From contig JAUNGA010000017.1 in assembly GCA_030524765.1 (NCBI GenBank), forward strand, positions 1-38,141: a stretch of 38,141 nucleotides of DNA. Reading direction: 5' to 3'. Below, in pieces: positions 32,789-38,141 of this stretch; position 1 is the first letter of the stretch, and every line of letters starts with the position of its first letter. Origin of the DNA: Bacteroidales bacterium (GTDB lineage Bacteria > Bacteroidota > Bacteroidia > Bacteroidales > Muribaculaceae). Position numbers and translations under genes: made by a program. The notes beneath the pieces were generated by a model that saw only the letters and a program-made list of their open reading frames with translations, had not been told where the DNA came from and searched no databases.

Positions 32789-35700
32789 TTATTTCACGAT
32801 AGTTTTTGATACGCTCACGCTGCCGTCGGCCATGGTTGTCTCGACCAGATATATGCCGGGGACAAGGGTGGCCTTGACTGCGCCGGCATTGTCGGCACGG
32901 CATTCGGCTGCCATGCGGCCGTCGGTGGTGAGATAGCGCACCGACACGGCGTCGGTCATGCTGTCGGCTATGGCGTCGGCGGCTCCGTCGGCGTCTTTGT
33001 AGCACAGATCGTCAAAGACAAAGTAGGTGGGTACGTTGAAGTTTGACGCGCTCAGGTTTACAGACACGTTCTTGACTTTGCCCAGCGGTGACAGATCGAC
33101 TCGCTGCCAATCGGTGAGGATGGTGTGCTCGGCTGCGTTTTCAGAGCGGTAGTCGGCAAGGTAGACTTCGACAGGAGTGCCCTCGGGGTTGTCGCCCGTG
33201 AAGCTTATCATCAGGTAGTCGCCGGTCGTGAATGGCTCGCAGAATCCGTCTCCGACTGTCATGCTACGGTAAGAGTAGGCGGCGTTGCTCACATAGATGT
33301 GGTCGAGCTCGGCGCCCTCACGGTCTTTGAGAATATGGATCTGCATCGGACTCCACAGGAACGATATGCCGTACTGCGAGCCCTCGTGCGCGCCGCCCAT
33401 GACTGTGTTGAACTGGTCGTCGAGCGTCACGAATTTGTCAGATGTCGAATTCGAATATGCAAATCCGCTCCATGAGTTGTAAGCCGCCCAATACATATTG
33501 TCAAATGCAAATGCGCCGCTGTACCAGGGGAATACCATGTAGTCGCGGTCTTCATAGCCCGGCCACGAGCTCTCGGGAGCGAGCAGGTTGTCTTCCATTG
33601 TCGCGTTGCCCTCGCTGCCGTAGACGGTCAGCAGGGTGTAGGCCGATGCGGTCTGTCCGTCGGCCGAAGTGACAGTGATCGTGTAGATCTCAGACTGTGA
33701 CAGGGTGGTCGAGAGAGCCTCGTCGGTGCCGACCTTCTCGCCTGCGCGGTTTGTCCAGCTGTAGGTATAAGGTTTGTCGCCGCCTTCGATTACAGGATAG
33801 ATGGTCAGAGTCTGTCCTGCGTCATAATCGGTGTCTTCTTCATATTCCTCGGGATCTATGGTCACGGTGAGCGGAGCTATGTATCGTACAGTCGTGGCCT
33901 GTGCGGTGGCTACGGCTGATTGGGCATCGAGTGCCGAAACCATCATTATGTAGGCAGTAAATGCGGTGTTGTCGGCGAGGCCGGTGAGTTTTACATCACA
34001 ATCTGTGCCGGCTGTTGCGTCAGCCGATGTGCCTTCGGTCGTGATACGGTCGACATCGGGTGCGGCGGCGTCGGCCTCGACGGCGAGAACATAGACTTTT
34101 CCGCTCTCGCTCCAGCGGGTCTTGACAGTGAAGCCGTCGGTGGTGACGTCACTTACCACGGGATACCCTTCGGCCAGTTCGGGGATGGCGATGATTACCG
34201 GTGCAAACTCATATGCGCCTGCAGTGGGTGTCTCGGGCCGCATTTTGCCCTCGATATCGTCGGCCACGTGGTTGACCTTGACACCGCATTGCAGCGAACC
34301 GGCGTCGGTCAGATGCAGATCGGCCGCAGTCAGGAATTCGGCCCGCTCTTCGACGGGCGTGCTGCCCGTAAGCGCGGTCCAGTCGGCCACAGTCGCGGCT
34401 ACATTAGAGAATGATCCGCTCTCGGCATATACGGCGTTTCCGCCCCAGGTATAGCCTGCGAGATTGTTTGTGTTGGTCATGTAGAGCACCTCGCCGGCAT
34501 CGGCAAGATTCTGCAGCAGATTGTTGCGCACGCTGATGCGGTTGTCGGCGCCTACTTTCGCTCCGTCGAAACCGATGGCGCGTCCGTTCTTGCCATTGAT
34601 GGCTACGGTGTTGTGGGCCAGGTCGATGTCGCACACGTTTGATGTCACTTTGATGCCGTATGATGTTGCCTCGGGCGATGCTGTCATGGCGATGGCATTG
34701 TTGTAGACGAGCATCGGAGCCGATGTGGCGCGGTCGGTGCGTATGAAGATCGCCTGTGCGCGTTTGTCGTGCGACAGGGTGAAGAGGTTGTGGCTTACGG
34801 TCATGTTGCCGTTCACACGCGACAGGTCGATGGCATTGTAATCATTTTTTGTTACTGCCGGGCTTGTCGTGAACGTATTGCCGCTTATGACGGCGTCGCT
34901 CACCTGGTTGAGATAGACCGACTTCGAGCAGTTGTCGGCAAATGTATTACCTCTGACAGTCAGGCCCGTGACAGGCTCATATGCTACATATCCCTGCGAG
35001 CCCTGCACAAACATTGCGATGTATCCGCCCTTGACGGTGCAGCCCTCGACTGTGAGGAAGTCGGCATTGGCTCCCGACACATTTGTGGGTGATTCGGTCA
35101 GTATGGCATAGCGTGTGTTGCCCTTGCTCTCGTTGCACAACTCGGTATCGATCATGCAGTCGCGCAGTGTCACGTGGTGAGACGCACCGTACAGGCAGAT
35201 GACACGGGGGTAGGGCGTCGACGGGTTGAACGTGATACCCTGAAAAACGACATAAGGACTGCCTGAGATCTGCACTACCGCAGTCTTGGGCGAGCTGTAC
35301 GAAGTAGGATCGGCCTTGTAACCGGCGCCGGTCACGAATACGTCGCCGTCCTCGGCCACGAATGTCACCGTGCGTTCGGCTCCGGTTCCCTGCAGATCGG
35401 CGATCATGACATCTTCAGCATAGGTGCCGGGCATTATGCGGAATGTCACCGCTCCCTCGACTGCGCCGCCCATAGCTTTCACGGCCTCGCCGATGGTTGC
35501 ATAGTCGGCGCCTTCGGCACCGATGGTGTACGTTCCTGCTGCGAAGCCTGCCGTGATTTCAGTCTTAGTCTCGCCATCGGCTTTGATGCCGGCGGCAGTC
35601 ACTTCGCTGATGGTCACGTCTGAGCCGACGGCAGCATCGGGCTCGATGTCGGCTGTGACATATATATAATAAGAGCCTTGTACGTCAAATGTCAGTGTCC

Positions 35701-36412
35701 GGTCAAACTGTATGTCAAAAGCGCCGTCGGTCACTGTGGCCGAACCGATGCAGTCGGTGGCGGCAAAACCGTCGTGCACACCGGTGTACCATGCCTTGAC
35801 AGCTGTGACAGCGCCATCGGCGCGTCCGCTCAGTGAGGCGAGCGATGTGGTCAGTCGGTCACCCTCAACACCAAGAGCCAAGCGGGCTACCGGCACGTCG
35901 GATGCACCACGCACGGCCTTGCCGTTGCCGGCAGCGGCAAGGCCCACAGATGCGATCTCGAGGTCTTTGAGGGCGTAAGTCTCGGCTTTGGCAGCAAATC
36001 CTTCGTTGTTGGTGTGATGGCTTGCGGCTGTCTTGAACACTACGGTCAGTGAGCCGTCTGTCGCTGTCGATATGATCTGAGCCGGTTTGGTCGAGCCTTT
36101 ATATGTGCCTATCAGGGCCTCGCCGACAGCCTCGCGGCCGTTATATACATAAAGATAATCAGTATAGGCCATCTTGAAAGCCGAGAATGTCAGCTTGACC
36201 ATTCCACCATCGGTCGCGGGTTCGAATACAACACGCGAGTCGATGCCGTCGCCCAACGGGCCTTCGGCACCGCCGTCGTCATAAAGATCGACCGGTTCGG
36301 TAAGAGTCACCGTGCCATGGTCGCCCGATGTCATGCACAATTCGACAGCCGATGCACCTGAAGGCATCAGAGCCATTGCGCTTGCAAAGATAACAGAGTA
36401 GATCGTCTTCAT
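32789..36412 (-). CDS. Large multidomain surface protein with DUF4465, under a B12 riboswitch
   Basis: A 1207-residue exported protein. Order: signal peptide (1-22, ending GASA); CUB-like domain (about 30-145, with DYLYVYNG and SLTVVFKT); Ig-like region with a threefold-repeated motif; right-handed beta-helix (about 295-690, recurring V.GN.F units); a fibronectin-type segment (770-850); a PKD-like domain (850-930); DUF4465 (about 935-1140, with AFDNMYWAAYNSWSGFAYSN, YVSNAAY and YFVFDDLCY); and a C-terminal type IX-like sorting domain. DUF4465 proteins often sit in cobalamin-regulated loci of Bacteroidetes, so corrinoid capture at the surface is a reasonable hypothesis. The beta-helix would instead suggest glycan binding. 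No BtuB, BtuG or BtuF homologue is in the window. Confidence 0.85.
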   Translation of the reverse strand: MKTIYSVIFASAMALMPSGASAVELCMTSGDHGTVTLTEPVDLYDDGGAEGPLGDGIDSRVVFEPATDGGMVKLTFSAFKMAYTDYLYVYNGREAVGEALIGTYKGSTKPAQIISTATDGSLTVVFKTAASHHTNNEGFAAKAETYALKDLEIASVGLAAAGNGKAVRGASDVPVARLALGVEGDRLTTSLASLSGRADGAVTAVKAWYTGVHDGFAATDCIGSATVTDGAFDIQFDRTLTFDVQGSYYIYVTADIEPDAAVGSDVTISEVTAAGIKADGETKTEITAGFAAGTYTIGAEGADYATIGEAVKAMGGAVEGAVTFRIMPGTYAEDVMIADLQGTGAERTVTFVAEDGDVFVTGAGYKADPTSYSSPKTAVVQISGSPYVVFQGITFNPSTPYPRVICLYGASHHVTLRDCMIDTELCNESKGNTRYAILTESPTNVSGANADFLTVEGCTVKGGYIAMFVQGSQGYVAYEPVTGLTVRGNTFADNCSKSVYLNQVSDAVISGNTFTTSPAVTKNDYNAIDLSRVNGNMTVSHNLFTLSHDKRAQAIFIRTDRATSAPMLVYNNAIAMTASPEATSYGIKVTSNVCDIDLAHNTVAINGKNGRAIGFDGAKVGADNRISVRNNLLQNLADAGEVLYMTNTNNLAGYTWGGNAVYAESGSFSNVAATVADWTALTGSTPVEERAEFLTAADLHLTDAGSLQCGVKVNHVADDIEGKMRPETPTAGAYEFAPVIIAIPELAEGYPVVSDVTTDGFTVKTRWSESGKVYVLAVEADAAAPDVDRITTEGTSADATAGTDCDVKLTGLADNTAFTAYIMMVSALDAQSAVATAQATTVRYIAPLTVTIDPEEYEEDTDYDAGQTLTIYPVIEGGDKPYTYSWTNRAGEKVGTDEALSTTLSQSEIYTITVTSADGQTASAYTLLTVYGSEGNATMEDNLLAPESSWPGYEDRDYMVFPWYSGAFAFDNMYWAAYNSWSGFAYSNSTSDKFVTLDDQFNTVMGGAHEGSQYGISFLWSPMQIHILKDREGAELDHIYVSNAAYSYRSMTVGDGFCEPFTTGDYLMISFTGDNPEGTPVEVYLADYRSENAAEHTILTDWQRVDLSPLGKVKNVSVNLSASNFNVPTYFVFDDLCYKDADGAADAIADSMTDAVSVRYLTTDGRMAAECRADNAGAVKATLVPGIYLVETTMADGSVSVSKTIVK

Positions 36413-36473
36413 TTTTTGCGTAAAAAGCAGTTAATAATTGGTTATTCTTCGATAGCTTTTTACCACAAAAGAT

Positions 36474-36506
36474 GCCCGACGGCCGAGGGTATGTTGACGG
36501 CCGGGC
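36474..36506 (-). terminator. Hairpin after the riboswitch (candidate expression platform)
   Basis: On the - strand, GCCCGGCCG pairs with CGGCCGTCGGGC through a small bulge, followed by ATCTTTTG. It lies between the B12 box and the start codon, where a conditional terminator is expected. The T run is short, so a translational mechanism further down cannot be excluded. Confidence 0.5.
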
Positions 36507-36534
36507 GCATACAAGTCGCCGGCCCTCGCAAACT

Positions 36535-36742
36535 CCCATCCTCGCAGGAGCATCATTCGCGGTAAACGGCTTTGGCAGGTCTTCTGACTCGTCATAACCG
36601 GCAACACCTTCCCGGCCCGTGAGGGCCAGTGGCTGTCGTTGTCGGTCGCCGGTTTGCACCGGCAATTGACTCACAGCAGCGGGACTGTACGGGAGTCGCA
36701 CCCGTTTCCCTTTTAACCGTGCCTGAGAGCACGGAACCAAAG
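36535..36742 (-). promoter_or_regulatory. Cobalamin (vitamin B12) riboswitch
   Basis: On the - strand the core elements appear in order: the 5' stem with GGTTAAAAGGGAA, GTGCGACTCCCGT, the GCTGTGAGTC segment, the GCCACTGG ... GGGAAGG arms, and a B12 box AGTCAGAAGACCTGCC at 36589-36574. A stem-loop with CCTGCGAGG follows the box and could be the kissing-loop partner. It precedes the DUF4465 gene by about 120 nt. Riboswitches of this class normally lower expression when adenosyl- or methylcobalamin is plentiful. Confidence 0.95.
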
Positions 36743-36748
36743 TCGCTG

Positions 36749-36779
36749 CAAAATTAACAATTATTTTTCATCATACAAA
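36749..36779 (-). promoter_or_regulatory. Promoter of the riboswitch-controlled operon
   Basis: On the - strand, TTTG (36779-36776), a 19-nt spacer and TAATTTTG (36756-36749) give a strong Bacteroidetes promoter. The start near 36745 places the riboswitch at the very 5' end of the RNA. It is divergent from the tRNA-Arg promoter; the roughly 85 nt between them are A/T-rich. Confidence 0.85.
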
Positions 36780-36864
36780 GGATAATCTGATGAAATATCA
36801 ATTCTGTTGAAATCGTTGTAAGTTAACCCGTTATCAAAATGTGAAAAAATAATTCAAAAAACAT

Positions 36865-36895
36865 TTTGCAAATTCGGAATTATGTCGTAACTTTG
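36865..36895 (+). promoter_or_regulatory. tRNA-Arg promoter
   Basis: TTTG at 36865-36868, a 19-nt spacer and TAACTTTG at 36888-36895. Transcription would begin near 36899, about 19 nt before the first tRNA. No second promoter lies in front of the second copy. Confidence 0.85.
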
Positions 36896-36917
36896 CAACC
36901 GCAAACGCGATAAAAAC

Positions 36918-36991
36918 GGTTCGCTAGCTCAACTGAATAGAGCATCTGACTACGGATCAGAAGGTTACAGGTTTGAATCCTGTGCGAATCA
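36918..36991 (+). tRNA. tRNA-Arg (anticodon ACG), copy 1
   Basis: A 74-nt cloverleaf. The acceptor GGTTCGC pairs with GCGAATC (one G-U), the D-arm is GCTCAACTGAATAGAGC, the anticodon stem CTGA/TCAG encloses ACG at positions 34-36, the T-arm is ACAGGTTTGAATCCTGT, and the discriminator is A. Without an encoded CCA. A34 should be deaminated to inosine by TadA to read CGU, CGC and CGA. Confidence 0.95.
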
Positions 36992-37019
36992 CAAGTTTTA
37001 TTAGTTCTTTCATAGTTTC

Positions 37020-37093
37020 GGTTCGCTAGCTCAACTGAATAGAGCATCTGACTACGGATCAGAAGGTTACAGGTTTGAATCCTGTGCGAATCA
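37020..37093 (+). tRNA. tRNA-Arg (anticodon ACG), copy 2
   Basis: Identical to copy 1 over all 74 nt; the identity continues four bases past the end (CAAG) and one before. The copies are separated by 28 nt of unrelated A/T-rich sequence and share one promoter, so they form a dicistronic tRNA transcript. Confidence 0.95.
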
Positions 37094-37094
37094 C

Positions 37095-37124
37095 AAGCCG
37101 GCAATTTTAAGCCGGCTTTTTTAT
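37095..37124 (+). terminator. Intrinsic terminator of the tRNA-Arg transcript
   Basis: AAGCCGGC (37095-37102) pairs with GCCGGCTT (37111-37118) around an 8-nt A/T-rich loop, followed by TTTTTA. It begins two bases after the second tRNA. Confidence 0.9.
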
Positions 37125-37208
37125 TTTGCGGCGGAGAGCAATGTTTCCCGGACATCGGGGTCAGGGGTCAGCGGATTTTGGGTCATGTCCTAAGGTGGTA
37201 GTCTTGGG

Positions 37209-38069
37209 TCAGTCATTAACCTTCCAATGGCCTCCTTTGTCGGGACCGATGCGGTGTAGGATGCCTTCTGCCTTTAGGTTGGCGAGATGGCGTTGGATGC
37301 CTTTGGCTGAGATGCCTATTTCAGTGGCGAGGGCGGTTGCACTCAGTTTTGGATTCCGGCGTAACAGATCCACGATTTTGTCGCGGGTTTTCTTTATTTT
37401 TGCAGGAGTGTCGACCTTTTCTATTATCGGTCCGCTTTCTCCGATTGATTCTGTATATGTCACTATGTCATGCAACAGGTGTGCAATCATTGTTTCGGTC
37501 ATGAAGTTGCGGAAGATTGTCAAATCCTCTTCTTCGCGTGTCGCGACCAATGCCTTGATGTATTCCTCCCTGTCATCGCTGAATATTCGTGATGGTATCA
37601 GACTGTACTCAAATTGCAACCAGTTCATGAGCAGGCGCGCCATGCGTCCGTTGCCATCGGCCCACGGATGGATTGTCACCAGATTATAGTGCGCGTCAAA
37701 GCTCAGTTCATAAAGCTGCTGTAAGGTCATTGCTTTTGAATTTTTACGGGCAGTATTCAAAGCATCGCAAAATTCTTTCAATTTCTGCGGCACCTTGTTG
37801 AATGCCATATAAGATTTACCCCCGACACCGGCAGTCGCATTCAACAGTCGCAAATCACCGTTTGCTGACGAGAAATCGCTCAATGCTGTATGATATTCAG
37901 CCCCGGTGTTTTTCATTGTCAGCGCCGACAGTTCTTTGAGCCGGTCAACAGTAATATCTGAATGGTTTCGGGCATATACCAACATGCGCTCGTATGCGGC
38001 TTTGAGGTCAAGGTTCATGTTCTGCTCAACAATGCTTTTGCCCTTTAGGGCAATGCCGTTGTCAAACAT
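37209..38069 (-). CDS. Fic-family protein with C-terminal winged helix (5' end uncertain)
   Basis: A Fic protein that probably transfers AMP or another nucleotide part to a target hydroxyl. The active motif HPWADGNGRMAR starts at His134 and has all catalytic and phosphate-binding residues. The C-terminal domain (about 225-280, LSATALATEIGISAKGIQRHLANLKAEGILHRIG) is a winged helix, as in Fic proteins that also bind DNA. The first ATG in frame is at 38069, but the frame stays open upstream to a TGA at 38133 and encodes a protein-like segment (REYYTELENQ), so the gene may be 5'-truncated or frameshifted. No canonical (S/T)xxxE(G/N) inhibitory motif is obvious. Its base composition is visibly more A/T-rich than its neighbours, suggesting transfer. 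Confidence 0.85.
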   Translation of the reverse strand: MFDNGIALKGKSIVEQNMNLDLKAAYERMLVYARNHSDITVDRLKELSALTMKNTGAEYHTALSDFSSANGDLRLLNATAGVGGKSYMAFNKVPQKLKEFCDALNTARKNSKAMTLQQLYELSFDAHYNLVTIHPWADGNGRMARLLMNWLQFEYSLIPSRIFSDDREEYIKALVATREEEDLTIFRNFMTETMIAHLLHDIVTYTESIGESGPIIEKVDTPAKIKKTRDKIVDLLRRNPKLSATALATEIGISAKGIQRHLANLKAEGILHRIGPDKGGHWKVND

Positions 38070-38141
38070 GATCTGATTTTCAAGTTCAGTATAGTACTCC
38101 CGTTTTTCAGACCGGCGGAGTGCGGTTTTAAGTCAAGGATA

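Noticed and set aside
36279-36740. A 153-codon open frame across the riboswitch
   Set aside because: It lies over the cobalamin riboswitch, whose RNA motifs explain the conservation; the translation has no protein-like character.
36918-37097. Direct repeats that could be read as a short CRISPR or att duplication
   Set aside because: The repeated 74-nt units are complete tRNA-Arg genes with shared promoter and terminator; there are only two units and no cas genes.

Overview
The window looks like chromosomal DNA from a high-GC member of the Bacteroidales, most likely Muribaculaceae-like. That placement is inference. It rests on repeated TTTG / TAnnTTTG promoters, almost no Shine-Dalgarno sequences, a Wzi-type capsule barrel, DUF4465 and DUF6291 proteins, C-terminal modules like type IX sorting domains, and a cobalamin riboswitch in front of surface proteins.

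Region 1 (1-10799, + strand): the end of an unidentified gene and thiol peroxidase tpx, then a compact signalling operon with its own promoter. The operon encodes a four-zinc-ribbon coiled-coil protein, a 1285-residue membrane Ser/Thr kinase, a 1118-residue zinc-ribbon protein with four AAA+ modules, a zinc-ribbon/FHA protein and a PP2C phosphatase. Writer, reader, eraser and remodelling ATPase sit together, with no secretion, phage or tellurite genes beside them. This is the best candidate for an undescribed system. The kinase carries about five tandem repeats of roughly 80 residues that I cannot assign to a family.

Region 2 (10808-15757, - strand): parE, coaD, an S41 processing protease and a CDF metal exporter, overlapping or nearly abutting, behind a promoter that implies an almost leaderless parE mRNA.

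Region 3 (15855-21105, - strand): six genes joined by 4-nt ATGA overlaps: rmlB, two WxcM/FdtA-like cupins, mtaB, an LpxL-like acyltransferase and a family 2 glycosyltransferase. One of the two cupins has lost the catalytic histidine pair.

Region 4 (21197-24152): tRNA-Gln(UUG), an orphan DUF6291-like gene, and a secreted subtilisin-like protease read towards it.

Region 5 (24307-31534, + strand): a surface-glycan operon encoding a sugar nucleotidyltransferase, Wzi-like barrel, lipoprotein, LegB dehydratase, ATP-grasp ligase and NeuB/LegI synthase, followed by pyruvate kinase. It looks like a shortened nonulosonic acid cluster without LegC, LegG or LegF homologues.

Region 6 (31557-36779, - strand): a cobalamin riboswitch controlling a 1207-residue surface protein (CUB-like, beta-helix, DUF4465). 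A terminator and a second surface-protein gene follow.

Region 7 (36865-38141): two identical tRNA-Arg(ACG) genes with a clear promoter and terminator, then a visibly A/T-richer Fic gene whose 5' end is unclear.
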